From Pilaira anomala (taxonomy: Eukaryota; Mucoromycota; Mucoromycetes; Mucorales; Mucoraceae): 64,000 bases of DNA. Under the pieces are notes generated by a model, which worked only from the letters and a program-made list of their open reading frames with translations, made no database searches and was not told the DNA's origin. Positions 45,002-57,700 of the stretch are shown here, one piece after another (position 1 is the first letter of the stretch; each line of letters begins with the position of its first letter). The stretch lies in NCBI GenBank assembly GCA_025716855.1, contig JAIXMQ010000103.1:1-64000 (forward strand), in the 5' to 3' direction. The translations under genes were made by a program, and so were the position numbers.

Positions 45002-45481
45002 ATGAAGTATCTCGCAGCCTACCTTCTTCTTGTTTCCGGTGGTAAGACCGAACCCACTGCCGCTGACGTCAAGGCCATCATGGCCTCTGTTGGTGTTGAA
45101 GCCGAGGAGGAACGTTTAAACTCTTTGATCGCTGCCCTTAAGGGTAAGAACACTGACGAGGTAATATATAAAAGATTTCGATATAAAAACATAAACAAGA
45201 AACTAATAATTATTTCGTGTGTTTTTTAAAAAAAATTAGCTCGTCGCTGAAGGTTTGGAAAAGATGTCTTCTGTTCCTACTGGTGGTGCCGCCGCTGCCT
45301 CTTCTGGTGCTGCTGCCTCTTCTGATGCTCCCGCTGCCGAAGAGAAGGAAGAAGAGAAGGAAGAATCTGATGATGTAAGTTAATTTTATAAATTATGGAA
45401 AATGGTAAAGGATAATGTTATTAATACCCTTTTTTTTTCTTTTTTGTAAAATAGGATATGGGTTTCGGTCTTTTCGATTAA
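45002..45481 (+). CDS. RPP2: 60S acidic ribosomal protein P2
   Basis: Three exons (45002-45160, 45240-45374, 45455-45481) give 106 aa. It starts MKYLAAYLLLVSGGKTEPTA, with the P2 helical dimerisation domain (ADVKAIMASVGVEAEEERLN), an Ala/Ser hinge, and the conserved stalk C-terminus EEKEESDDDMGFGLFD that recruits elongation factors. Codons are C-ending rich (GCC, GTC, AAG), unlike most neighbours, as expected for a highly expressed gene. Confidence 0.97.
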
Positions 45482-45637
45482 ACAATTAATTCGTCTTCTT
45501 CTTGATCTTTCAATCACAAAAAAGAAAAATATCCTTTGTGTGCGTCTTTCAATAAATTAATTACAAACAAAAATCCTTTTTTTTCTTTTTCCCTTTTTTT
45601 TTCTCAATGTCTATATTTATTATATCATAATTTTTTT

Positions 45638-48039
45638 TTAAACGGATTTAACTAAACCAATATCTTTTTCGATCAATTGAGCAGCGATAGGATGATAAAA
45701 AGACTTGTGTTCCAAGTAAGTGTTAACAGCTAATTGTGCGCCATTCTTTGCTTGATGTAAAAGACGATAAAGAGGACGTACAAACTTCATACGACCTTGC
45801 TCTGTAATAAACTTAACTACCTCAGGATAGATAGGTTCATAGCTTGCCATTAAACAAATTTGTTGCCAGCGAAGACGTAAATCAGCGTTATGGTTACGAG
45901 TAAAATCATAAAGTTCATCCATCTTGGAAATTAAAGCGTGGGGTAAAGGTTCACAATCTGTCAAACGTTCCAAAAATACAATCTTTTGTCCAGCAGAAAA
46001 ATCAGCGATATCGTCTTTGGAAAATGAAGATAAATCTCCATCGCGTGCTTGATCCCAACGCTTAGCAAGGTCATAACAAGCATCTGCAAGTGTAGTATCG
46101 AACTTTGGATCAACGGGAGGCATACCAGGCTTATTAATCCAAGTGTCAAAATCAATCGTATTTAATTTATCAACCATAGATTGACCATGAGTCTTTTCCA
46201 TATATTCAAATAGAAAATCTTTCCAATCTTCTGTAGAGATAGAAGTAGATGCAAATCTTTCAACATATGCTTTCATATAAGGCTCAAAGATAGAAGGACC
46301 ACCAACAACCTTTTCAATATGATATAAAAAGTTGAATCCCTTTTCTAAATATACTGTGAGTTAAAGTGTTACATCATGAATAAAAGATATCATATATTAC
46401 CATAAGGGACTTTGGAGAAAAAGTCATCAGGATCTGCACCACCACGAAGGTCAGGGTTTAATACAGTTTTCAATGAATCAGCACCAAATAAATCAACACT
46501 TTCTTGTAAAGACTTGAGGCCTGTTTATAAATATTATACATTAATTATATTTCATATACAATAAATAAATATATTTACCACTCAATGCTTCAAATTGTCT
46601 TGTAGCTTCTCCCTGAAGACGACCAAGAATCTTACGCTCAATGAAGACAGTCCATCCTTCGTTCAACCAGTAATGTTTCTATTGGAGAAATAATTGATTA
46701 GAAGGTGTCATTATATTGTATTCATAAATATTATTACTTACCCAGGCGTTAGTAGTAACCAAGTTACCCATCCAACTATGAGAAATTTCATGAGCAATAA
46801 CATTAACTGCACTTCTGTCACCTGCCAGCAAAGTAGGTGTGACAAATGTAAGACATGGATTCTATTTGTATGTGAGTATGTGTGGTCTACATGGTTTATG
46901 GATTTTCTTTTTTTTTTTTTACCTCCATACCACCATAAGGGAAAGAAGGAGGAAGAACTAATAAATCGTAGCGACCCCATTCATAAGGTGTCAACAATGC
47001 TTCACCAGTGGCGACAAATGATTCGGTATCCTAAACAGATTAATAATAAGTATAAATATATATACGCTATACAGCTGCTACTATTTTTTCTTACAGCAAA
47101 TTCCCACGCAGCTTGTTCGATCATTTCAGGTTCACACCAGACTGTGGAACGTGGACCAATTTCACGTCCAACCAAGTTACCAACAGCAATTGCGATCAAA
47201 TAAGAAGGAATTGTAGTCTTTTGACTGAAATGATATGTCTTGAATCCATTCTTTTCATCATCAATACCTGTCTGAAGTGCAGACATGACAACAGGAAGAG
47301 TAGATTTTACAGAAGCAGAATAAGTGACTTTAACACTAGGAGAATCTTGACAAGGAATCATAGCACGACCATGAATCTATGCACATTGTACTGTTAATAA
47401 ATAGTCATTGGATTCGAAAATAAAAAATTTCGTCTTACAGGCTCACTTTGAGAAAATAAATAAGGATGTTTTCCACCGAGAGTTTGTCTATATCACAAAA
47501 GACATGATAAATATTGCAATGATTTTTTTTTCGTTTTTTTACTCACTCGGGTGTCAAGAATTGAACAGCAGTACACTTATCAGTAGTAGAATAGTCAATA
47601 GTCAATTGAAACTTTGTACCTGATTTTTCAACAACAGGTACTTCAATAGTCAAAGCCGAACCTAAACTAGCATATCGTTCGGCCAAGTGGTACTATAATA
47701 TATCTATTAACAAAAAAGAGATAAAGGTACTTTAAATATACTGCATACCTTCAACTTATTTTCACCAAATGAAATAGACTTAATATTCAAATAACTAGTA
47801 TCCAAAACAACTTTCTGGACGTTATCAACTAAAGTAACCAAGTCTAATACTACATTACCCTCGAGAACTTGAGCGTCGAAATCGACATTCCAGTTCAAGT
47901 GAAGATGAGTTGTCTTGACTTGGTCAATATTAGCTTGTGTACTTAAATCAATTGTAGAAGCAGGGATACACATTTGATATAGGTATAGCAAAGTGGAAAG
48001 AAAGAAGAAGGGGAGAATAAACGAAGAAACACGAAACAT
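45638..48039 (-). CDS. Leukotriene-A4-hydrolase-type aminopeptidase (M1 family)
   Basis: A multi-exon M1 metalloaminopeptidase. The zinc site is [13 protein letters not shown]...[11 protein letters not shown] (HEXXH-18-E). The exopeptidase motif is [40 protein letters not shown] and the C-terminal helical domain ([30 protein letters not shown]) follow LTA4H. Fungal members (yeast LAP2/YNL045w) cleave di- and tripeptides and have epoxide hydrolase activity. Met1 gives a hydrophobic segment ([20 protein letters not shown]) absent from animal LTA4H. Met23 (47973, MCIPASTI) matches the canonical cytosolic start. Context is better at Met1 (A at -3). Confidence 0.93.
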
Positions 48040-48059
48040 GTTTATGGCGCTCTAAAAAA

Positions 48060-48380
48060 AATCCTTTTAGACAAACAAAATAGAAATTTATTGCTATTTC
48101 TGGCGTCTTCAAAGAGGAAGTCGGGTATATAAAGTACCGGAGTGTCCTCTCTTAATTGGATTCTTTATTTCAAGTAAGATAATACACGGGATTTGGTACT
48201 GAAACTATAATTCACTAAATCAAGGCCCTGAAGATGTGGTTCCTTCTTTTATGTTGGGCCAATAAAACTACGTTTGGATTTGATAAATCTGAACCATTTA
48301 CTACTATTTAAAGTTTGCTTCTCTCGTAATTACTTCAGCAATAAAACCGACAGATGATTGTAAAATAAAATCTTTCTTAT
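48060..48380. other. Gene-free region upstream of the aminopeptidase
   Basis: Probable promoter of the LTA4H-type gene. No coding sequence is seen. Confidence 0.5.
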
Positions 48381-49310
48381 TTGCCTCGATATAATTTAAC
48401 GTTACCTTATTATTTTGAAGATCTAATAAATTTTTTTTGCATTACTGCTTTCAATTCTACCATGTGCAGATTATTTTTTAAACATTTTCTTTCTCTCTTT
48501 CTCTCTTTTCTAAAATAGGTCTATTACTATTGTTCTGCAACAAAACCAAGGGAGTGATACCCAAGTACTTACGAGAAAATAAGTAGTAGTAGTAACTATT
48601 GAATAACATTGTTTTATGTGAACTACATTATCTTTAGAAATTATTTTCGCATTTTATGAAATAGATTGTGCATGAAAAATGAAATATCTACGTTATTTGA
48701 GAAGTTTCAAACTAAACGAGTGAACTGGGAAAATAATCGTATTATATCTTATACCGGCCATCAGAGACAAAACAAAGACTATTTAAATCAAGCATACAAG
48801 GTATGGGCTGAAAGAAGCTTGCTTTCACGAATGGAAACTATGTCTGATGATGACAAATCTTATTTCAAGGTGAAGTGATTGATAATCCCGGTATATAGTA
48901 CAAACCGGGAAAATAGGTGAGCTTCGTAAAGTAATCATACCTAAAATTGGAAAAGATCTTAAAGAATTGAAGCAAAGGGAGCCTGTTTGGTATAAAAAGT
49001 ATAAAAATAAATCTCCAGTCGCATCATAACTATCAATAGTTTTACATAAAAAAAAAGCTGATTAAAAAAAATATGGTAGATACATTGTACCAAGTAGACG
49101 ACTAATGTAAAATAATAACTCTTTTACTGCGATGTTTACGTAATGGCTATACTAAATACACTAACATCCTGGTTACAAATAATTCAGATATTTGAAGTAA
49201 TTTAGACGTCCCTTAAACTTCAGCTGTTTATCCTTCGTAAGTTGAATAAGAGCAGAAGAGACTAAGATAGATGTATTTAAAGTGTTAGCAATAAAAATTC
49301 AATGCAGTGA
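48380..49310 (+). pseudogene. Gene X 5' flank, C-terminal part and uS10 fragment, copy 3
   Basis: The 5' flank (ATTACTGCTTTCAATT-TACCATG) matches that of the intact gene but is joined to a C-terminal coding block. An open frame from 48,666 reads FEKFQTKRVNWENNRIISYT and RSLLSRMETMSDDD. It breaks at about 48,878 and resumes as KLGKDLKELKQREPVWYKKYK up to 49,020. From 49,205 to 49,300 the sequence resembles the uS10 gene (51,400-51,495). The middle of gene X is deleted. Confidence 0.65.
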
Positions 49311-49533
49311 TCGTTAATGAAATTACATATTGTCGGACACGCAATCAAGTCCTCTCCGTAAAAGTATATTACAACTGAGCTTCAGGGCTTGATTACATAC
49401 AATAGGATTTTCCCTATCTGTCTCGATGTAGTTACATTTTACCCATTTTATTTTTTTTATTCTGAAGTTCCAATAAAAAAAAAACTTCGGTATAACTGCT
49501 TTCAATCATGTTTTAAACATGTTTTTTTTCGCC

Positions 49534-49536
<3 letters not shown>

Positions 49537-49621
<85 letters not shown>

Positions 49622-49626
49622 CTCCC
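49537..49626. repeat. (TC)n microsatellite in the 5' flank of gene X
   Basis: About forty TC units, almost pure, 50 bp upstream of the gene X start. The other copies have only short pyrimidine-rich stretches at the same place, so the tract expanded in this copy. Confidence 0.9.
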
Positions 49627-49675
49627 TTTCTCTTTCAAAAGACATAATTGTTCCTGCAGTAAGCCTAAAATAATT

Positions 49676-51006
49676 ATGTTGAAAGTCAATATGAATTCTC
49701 AACCGATTAAACGCAAGGTCACATGTATGGTCAATGTGCAGCCTTTTTCAACCAAAAGATATTCACATAAAATACAAGCGTTACCCTTCAAATTACCCAG
49801 AGAGGAAGTAAACCGAATAGTAAACGATTTTCCCCCTATAGAACAACCTTTCTTTTACAGCGTGTTCAATACGTTAAAAAGTGTAAGCTCACCTATTTCC
49901 CTATTGTTGTTGTTATTGACATTGTAGTATAGAGACTTTTAAATAAACCAGATATCAAAGTAGAATGCGTAACATCCTTGAAAGTTCGTAAAGCTTATAT
50001 TCCACTTTGGTACTACGATATAGCAATCTCGGCTAACATAACACCTTCTATTAAATTCAAAAATAAATATCTGAAGACCATGGCCGCAACTATCATGGGT
50101 CCACCTCGCCAAATTCTGGGCGTTGGATTAAATTGTTTCTGGCCAGGGCACACATGGGATCCTATATGCTATCTTAACTGTAGTCAATTAGAAAGTTACT
50201 ATTTCGATTCTTTGGTACCTTTTACTCCTAAATTATATGAAAATTCTGATATTGAAGTAATTCCATTTACTGTAAATCCATTCAAAGATCTTTCTGATCG
50301 CGTACCCAAGGCCTTGGAAAATTTGCAAGTTAATTCCTCTGTATGTTTTCAAGGTACATATAAAATAAACAGTGCACAGGTGTTGTTTCATGCAGCATAT
50401 CCTATTTACTGGCCTGTCTACGTCGTTGAATATATAGGCAGTGGTAAAAAAGAAGGGGATCTACCGACAACAATTGTGCTTGGAGCTGATAATGCTGGCC
50501 CACTTCGTACTTTTAAATGGGATCCCAAATGGAGTGGAGTATATCAATGGAAACATAATAATGCTTGGACTCAATTTGGTGTGACCGAGCCTGAATGGAG
50601 ATATAAGGGATTCTTGAAACGAAACGTTTCAATATTAGAGCAGTTAAGTCGACGTTACTTAGTACAGGTGGTTGGAAATTTTCAAACAAAGCAAGTGAAT
50701 TGGGAAGATAATCGTATTCTATCTTATACTGGCTATCGGAAACAAAATAAAAAATACCTGATTAAATTGTTCGAGGTATGGATAAAACGAGGTATTCTTT
50801 CAAGAATGGAAACTATGTTTGATAATCAAACGATCTTAGTTCATGGTGAAGCAAGTGATAGTCCAGGTGGAAAACGATCTGTGAGTGTAAGTGAGCATCG
50901 TAAAGAAATCAGAAGTAAAATTGGAAATGATCTCGAAGAATTAAAACAGAGAGAACCTGCTTGGTACAAAAAGTATAAAAATAAATCTCCATCCTATCAT
51001 AAATAA
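49676..51006 (+). CDS. Uncharacterised conserved protein ('gene X'), intact copy
   Basis: Two exons (49676-49882, 49933-51006) give 426 aa. The N-terminus (MLKVNMNSQPIKRKVTCMVN, then FSTKRYSHKIQALPF) is basic with no acidic residues for about 45 aa and could be a mitochondrial presequence. Then come KLPREEVNRIVNDFPPIEQP, KAYIPLWYYDIAISANI, CFWPGHTWDPICYLNC, a VLFHAAYPIYWPVYVVEYI segment and a C-terminal KQREPAWYKKYKNKSP. The 'FKLPREEA..., YIPLW..., YP-Y-PVY-AEY' order recalls a widespread uncharacterised fungal family; I cannot name a function. It is convergent with uS10 and has three decayed relatives in this window. Confidence 0.7.
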
Positions 51007-51212
51007 ATAATCGTCGCGATTTTCTATTCATTTTATTCATGTATCTTAGAAAAAGACATTACCTCTAAAATCAAATAAATAATACACACAACAGAAAGAC
51101 AATAGTTTTTTTTTTGGTTTTTTTATTAAAAGCCTGGTCTTAACTCAATGAGACAGAACGTTTTTTTTTTTTAAAAAAAAAGGCTACAAGATTATAAATT
51201 TTAAGATAAAAT

Positions 51213-51723
51213 TTAAGCAATGGTGACCTCGACCTCAACTCCGGGTTCAATGGAAATAGAGGTGATTTGCTTGACGATCTCAGAGGGAGAGTGCAAATCG
51301 ATCAAACGCTTGTGGATTCTCATTTCGAATCTATCAAAGGTCTCAGAACCGTTACCACAAGGGGACTTACGGGTGGTGATACGGAGAACCTTGGTAGGGA
51401 GACGAACGGGACCCTTAACCTTGAGTTGCTTATCCTTGGCACGTTGAATAAGATCAGAAGAGACTAAGATAGATACGTTTAAAGCGTTAATAGATTGTCA
51501 TGGAAAAACACGTCCACAAAATAAAATTCTATAAAAACTTACCCTTTTCCAAGTTCTTGACGTTACGAGAAGTCAAAGTGATACGGATACGGTGGATCTT
51601 GGGTTGTTCTTGTTCCTCAAGACCAGGCTTTTGGGTAGTGTTCTTAGCCTACAAAGAAAAGAGTATGAGTAAGAGTAGTCTAAAAAAATAAGTAGATTAA
51701 ATCAAACTTACGACGTAGGACAT
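51213..51723 (-). CDS. RPS20: 40S ribosomal protein uS10 (S20)
   Basis: Three exons (51723-51712, 51648-51543, 51463-51213) give 122 aa. The first exon is only four codons (MSYV). The core reads [79 protein letters not shown] and [13 protein letters not shown]. The acceptor TATCTTAG at 51,464-51,471 restores the universal LEK-V-x-x-DLI join. It is convergent with gene X (206 bp between stops). Pieces of this gene around the second acceptor are found in the decayed copies at 39.2 and 49.2 kb. Confidence 0.96.
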
Positions 51724-52173
51724 TCTAGATGTGAATTCTCTGTTTTATTGAAAATAATGGCGTTTGTTAATATAGTCCATTCCTTCTTATTTTTATTATT
51801 CCAAGTTCTTACCAGCGGTGACTAAGTCAAATATGCTAAAAAGAAGAAGGAAGCAAAACCATTTTGAAAATTTTTGTTGACTATTTAGAAATTTTTTTCT
51901 TGATTTAATAGACATGATTGGTTACAGAAGTGAAAGCCACCCCAGGGTAATATTATACGCGTCAAGAGGGAAATGGAATCAGCCACTATTGAGAAATGAA
52001 TGACTATAAATATTGACAAAAGAGAAATGAAGAGTTTGATAATAAATCACATTATCTATACATAAATGACGTTTTGAATCTAATAGAATGGGTTTTTATT
52101 ATAAATAAAGGTCACCAATTAGATTACCAACAGTAACTTTGATACAGGAAACATGTCAAAAATATATATGCAT

Positions 52174-52929
52174 TTATGGTTTAAATTTAAGACTAATACT
52201 ATTGACGCAATGTCTTTCATCAGTTGGCGTAGGGAAACCTTCACCTTTAAATACGTGACCAAGGTGACCACCACAGTTCTTACAACAAATTTCAATACGT
52301 TCCATACCATGAGATACATCTACATTTTTTGTCAAAGCACCTATTTTTTTTTTAAAAAAAAAAGGGTTATTATTATGCAATTCAGCTTATTGTGTATTTT
52401 TTCACTAACCTGGGATACTATCAAAAACTAGCATAAAGTAACTGTTCAATAATCATTGTAATTACAAAGACTGACTCATCAATAATACTTACATGCAGGC
52501 CAACCACAGTTGCTGTCAAACTTTGTGTCCGAAACATAAAGAGGTGCATCACATCCCGCACAATGATATACGCCTTTTTAATATAATACCCAGAATAATT
52601 ATCATATAGATAAGGTCAGCAGGAAAAAAAAAATCGTAATAATAAAGGTTTTCTTACCTTTTTGATTGAACTTGTTGTATTCGCCAGTTCCGGGACGCTC
52701 CGTTCCTAAAGTTTATATTACAAGTATTAAGATGTCTTTCTAAACAGAATGAAACAACATGAGTTATACCTTTTTGGCGAAGTACACGAAATTGTTCAGG
52801 TGTGAGAACAACCTTCCAGTCTTCTTCTGTTTTAGTAGACATTTGCTTAAATAATAAAATACGTGTAACGGGTCTATAACGAATAAGAGAAGTTCGCAAT
52901 AAAGAAAGAGGTTTATAAGCACGAAGCAT
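52174..52929 (-). CDS. Peptide-methionine (R)-S-oxide reductase (MsrB)
   Basis: Four exons. The MsrB fold carries two zinc CXXC motifs (YHCAGCD and [15 protein letters not shown]), the substrate block [16 protein letters not shown] and the catalytic Cys in [10 protein letters not shown], with TERPGTGEY near the start of the domain. It reduces methionine-R-sulfoxide in oxidised proteins. Met1 at 52929 opens a basic presequence-like leader ([19 protein letters not shown]). Met30 (52842, [17 protein letters not shown]) is the usual cytosolic start, so dual localisation is plausible. Both starts lack a purine at -3. Confidence 0.93.
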
Positions 52930-53147
52930 ATAAAGTGAAAATAAATAAAGTGCTTTTTTTTCTTTTTTTTTTATTAAATAATAATGCATCATTCCACGTG
53001 ACTAAAAGATAGAAATGCGATAAATGGCGAAATAATATGATTTTACGGGATTCCATCCAAAATAGCTAAATGTTTCAATGTAGAATTTTTTATTTATTTA
53101 TAATAGAAATTGATATACATGCACACACACTAATAATAAGTAAAAAA

Positions 53148-53693
53148 TTATTGGGAGATCCTTAATGAGCTAGAAGTTCCCCAAGCAAATTCATCTTCGC
53201 GCTTAGATAAATATGGACGTCTTGGCCTGAGTGTTCTTGTGATTTTAGAAGCACGGATCATGTTCATTTCGCTTGCAATAATTCTGAGATTATTACAATT
53301 TGTACGCGAGCCTCTAAGGTAAGCATGAGACTCTGTCCAAGCAGGTCTCTTGGGCTGCTGTGCTGCAGGTGGTTCCTTCTTTTCTACTAGTATCACAGGT
53401 TTGTTTTTATTTAGTGGCTGTAAATGACCCACGCCCGTTGAGCTAACTGGAATTTTAGAATTGCTTTGTAATAACATTGATAGATCAATAATTTGCTGAG
53501 GCAAGATATAAGGCTCTGTATTGTATACCAATAAAAATGTGGTTGTTTGCGCTGGTGTAATGGCAGCCATGGTAATATCTTTTTTTGGTTTTGGTGTAGT
53601 CACTGTTATCTTGTGCTGATGTGATTTAAATAAACAAGATAATATATTGAAAGAAGATGTATGTACATTGGTATAAGAAAATAATGGATCCAT
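53148..53693 (-). CDS. Small basic uncharacterised protein
   Basis: A single-exon 181-aa frame starting MDPLFSYTNVHTSSFNILSC. An in-frame Met43 (MAAITPAQTTTFLLVYNTEP) is an alternative start. The C-terminal third is dense and basic (RPAWTESHAYLRGSRTNCNN, RASKITRTLRPRRPYLSKRE) and ends FAWGTSSSLRISQ. It has no membrane segment and no recognised domain. The composition and the absence of overlapping better frames favour a real gene. Confidence 0.5.
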   Translation of the reverse strand: MDPLFSYTNVHTSSFNILSCLFKSHQHKITVTTPKPKKDITMAAITPAQTTTFLLVYNTEPYILPQQIIDLSMLLQSNSKIPVSSTGVGHLQPLNKNKPVILVEKKEPPAAQQPKRPAWTESHAYLRGSRTNCNNLRIIASEMNMIRASKITRTLRPRRPYLSKREDEFAWGTSSSLRISQ

Positions 53694-53699
53694 ATTGTG

Positions 53700-54776
53700 A
53701 GTGAGTAAGTGAATAAGTTAATTAAATATACGAGAGGCTTTTTAATAGAGTACAAAAAAAAAAAAAGATAAATAAAAAAGAAATGCAAAAAAATATAAAA
53801 GCTTTTATATGTAAAAAAATGTTTTTGTTTATTTATTTATTTCCAATGTCAAAAATCATCAGGTACGTTCTTTTTGATTATTTAGCTTTATTTCTTTTTT
53901 GATTTATTTTCCGCATCTTTTATTTGTAGATTGTTTTTGCCTATTAAAGTATATCACTCAAAACTCACCTCACGTGTGCTTAATGACTTCATTTATAAAA
54001 AACAGTAACCAATAATTATAGTTTTAGTGGGGTGCAGGTGGTACTTTTTGGTTAAATATATCTTTGTGCATATTAGGCATAAAAACAAACTAAAGTCAAA
54101 TGTAACCTACACTTTTATAGAGCCTTTTGCAAGTTTTTCTCATAAGCTTATATCGATACTGACAAGTTATTTTTATGCTATTGATATTTCTTACTCAAAA
54201 TTATACCATATCGTCTGAAAAAGGAGGCATATAATAGGTTTTAAGGAAGTGTTTTAGTTAAAATTTTATTAAAATAGGTAAAACTAAACTGTTCTGTTTG
54301 AAGCCGCTGTATTTTTCAAATAAATCTATAAAAGTGAAGCTGGTTTTTCTAAAACTACAGAAAACACAATACTTTTTATTCATAATATTGTTCATTTACA
54401 CATTAATTTGGCCCTGCGATAATCCTTTTCCCAGATTGTGTCTATACCTCTGTTGGTAGTATCCGTTAATTTTTAGAAAATACAATAGTTTATAGTAAGT
54501 GAATAGCAACAGCTCGTAAGTGGTAGTAGTAGTAGTATTATGATGTAATTATATATCTGGTAATATCTAAATGAGAGAAGTGTATAAGGGCTTTTCAAAC
54601 ACAAAACATTGTATTATGAGCTAAGAAATCCTTAATTTGAATGAAATGAAAGTCATGAAATTTAAACACAAATCACTGTTTCCCTTTTTTGATCTCGCTT
54701 TTTCTTTTTCTTTTTTTTTTTTCTTTTTTAACTCTTTCCACTACACACTAATCGTTTTTTTTTTAAAAAACTTTGT
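53700..54776. other. Gene-free region upstream of the ASH-like gene
   Basis: AT-rich spacer with short spurious frames only. The T-rich runs before 54,777 probably belong to the promoter/leader of the downstream gene. Confidence 0.5.
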
Positions 54777-57700
54777 ATGAAAAACAAGCTAATTGCACCT
54801 CCATTCAGAGTAACAAGTAAAGAGATTGCGTTTAAAAATGTTTATTATAATGGTTTTCACTCTTTAAAGCAAGTTGGTGTTGAAAACTTGACTGCAGAAA
54901 TGATAGTGGTTAAATTAGATTCAACTTTAAAAGATCAAATTAGCTTTCAACTTGAAAATGAAAATATCATAAAAGATATGAATCCAACTACAGAAAGCTT
55001 GGCTACTAATACTGCAGCTTGGACGAATTTTACTGCAACACAAGACCTTTCTCAATTTAATCAACTGTTCAATTACGTCAATTACATTGATCATATACAA
55101 CTGCAACCCAATCAAAAGCTTATATTTGTTATTGCTTTTTTACCAATCATCCCTGATTCTTCAATAGCGTCTAACCTTATACCTATCACCGGCTCAGTTC
55201 TCTTCACCTGCGATGAGTATACCTTAGATTTAAACTTTCATGCGACTGTATGTCAGTCTATTCTTGCTGCAGACGATCTAAATACTGGTTTAATGTTTGA
55301 AGATAGCTTAGTGGGTGAAACATATGTTAAGTACGTTACGATACATAACCAATCTGCCATTGATCTCTATTGGAGACTAAATACGCTAGATTTAATGTCT
55401 TTAAAGACTACTACATCTCAATCGATTAATATACCTATTGACGACTGGTTACAATTTGTTGATGCTTCTACTTTTACTACACTTGATCACACTCAACCTA
55501 GGCCAATTCTTCCTTTTTCACATTACACATTTCGAATATTATTTACACCAAAGGAAGCAGGTAAATTCAATTACGATCTTCAAATTGAAAACATAAATGA
55601 TGTTCAAAATATTACCCAGACAAAAATTCATGCGACTATGAGAACTTTCATGCACAAAGACACATTGGTCGTTACTAGCGGCAACAATTTAGACTTCGGT
55701 GATTGTATATCGGGTACTTGGAATAGCCAACAAATCGTATTAAATAATATCAGTGAATCATCTATTGAAGTCCAATTTATTGCAGATGGTGCTGAATTAG
55801 GATTTGACGTTATGGTAAAACCAGAAGATAAGTTGACAGCTGTTATGCGCTCTACTGGTGATATAAAATCTTGCATTTACAAGTCCAATTTATCAGAGAA
55901 TGGTCAATCCTATCCATCAAATGATACTCGTTCTCATTCATCCACTACTTCTCATGAAACATTTAGCTCAACTGAAGGATATTCATCAACCAGTTCAAAT
56001 GTCTCAATAGGTAATAAAAAATAAAAATATATGAGTACGAATGCTTATTTTTTTCTTTATAGATGTCGACAATATAGATATGATGGCAGCATTTAATACG
56101 ATATATACTAGTAGTAACTCAAGCGCAACAACAACTTCTATTAAGCAAGTTGCGCTTACAACTGAAGAATGTAATACTAAAATTGAAGATATGGTACTTA
56201 AACCTGGCATTGAAAGAATAATTCAAGTATTTTATCGATCTCCAGTAGACGCACCTACTAGTATTGATGCAGGACAATTTATACGGCGCAACTTTAATAT
56301 TATGTTGCAGTATCGACCTAATAAATCAACTAATCCAAAGGAGCTTAAACTAATACAATGTACAGCACGAACATGTACCTCTTTTGTTCAAGTTACCCCT
56401 CAAGTCATTGACTTTGGAGACACCAGTGTTGGTACACAAAAGTCTTTTCCTATACAAATCATAAATCAGTCAGATATATGTGCTCATGTAAAGTTAGAAT
56501 TTGAATCCAAGGTATTAAATTGCACTCAAAGTGAGATTTTGATGCAGCCTAAAAGCACAATAGAATTAAAGTTGGACATTTACCCACGTAAAGTAAATAT
56601 GTTGTACCGTCGACAGATTAAACTCAAGAATTATTTGAACCCTGATAATGATCAAATTATTGAAGTCTCAAGTACTAATACAGACAAACACAATGTGACT
56701 TTTCATTCATTATTTTATCGCATTTTGACACCTACCGGTGCCAACTTTCTTGATTTTGGTCCTATTGCTTTAAACTCACCTGCTATTCGAACATTTACAC
56801 TTGCCAATACCAGAGACACTTCCTTATTATTAGGCATATCCACTTCATCGCAACACGAAATTATGATATATACAAAGAAGAAAAACAAAACATCCCCTGC
56901 ATCATCAAATGAGACCGAGATTAAAAAACTTGCGATCACACCATCCATAACAGGTATGTCTTTGCTGTCATATGGTATCTTCTATTTATTTATGTTATGC
57001 ATCATTAGCTAAAAAGAGCGGTACACGTTTAACAAATGCTCAATATAACTCCACTGCATATTTGGACCTTGCATCTGTATCACATCAAAGGCTCTCATCT
57101 ATTAAACATAAAAGAAATATTGCGAGGCAGATAACCAATAAATCAACGACAATCAAGAAAAAAACTGATACCTATGTACCTGTATTAGATAATCCCAGCA
57201 ATGATATTAAAGCAATAGAAGCCAGCTCTACTATTAAAACTAAAATTACAAAAGAAACAATAGTGGCTTCGAATCATCTCAAGTCTACCACATTTATAAC
57301 ACAACATAAACGTTACAGAAAAAAGAAACAAACCTGCGTGGGAATTACAGGTACAACAACAATGCAAGTAAAGAGAGTAAAAGAAAAGGTAATAGATTGG
57401 CCAGATATATCTGGAAAATCGCGAGTGCTACTAAGCGATTTGATATCCATTCTCGAGCATGGTTCGTTGTCTAGAACATCTTTATTTGCACGGCAGTCAT
57501 TAGAGGAGCAATTTGTAAAATACCAAATGGCATGGAGATTGGAATTAGTCCATTTAATTCAAAAAGGTGAATTGGTCTCGACCTCCTTATTAAAATTAAG
57601 CCCAAAAGAAGAAGAACAAATTATTATTGTATATACCCCAAAGACCATTAGTCACTCACTTACTTCAAAAACTGCTGCATCTATTTCTTTTCGTTTAATT

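Noticed and set aside
46694..47203. 169-codon plus-strand frame
   Set aside because: Antisense shadow of the LTA4H-type gene, whose minus frame carries HEXXH and GGMEN motifs.
49502..49702. Glu-Arg repeat frame on the minus strand and the Ser-Leu repeat frame on the plus strand
   Set aside because: Translation of the (TC)n microsatellite, not a gene.
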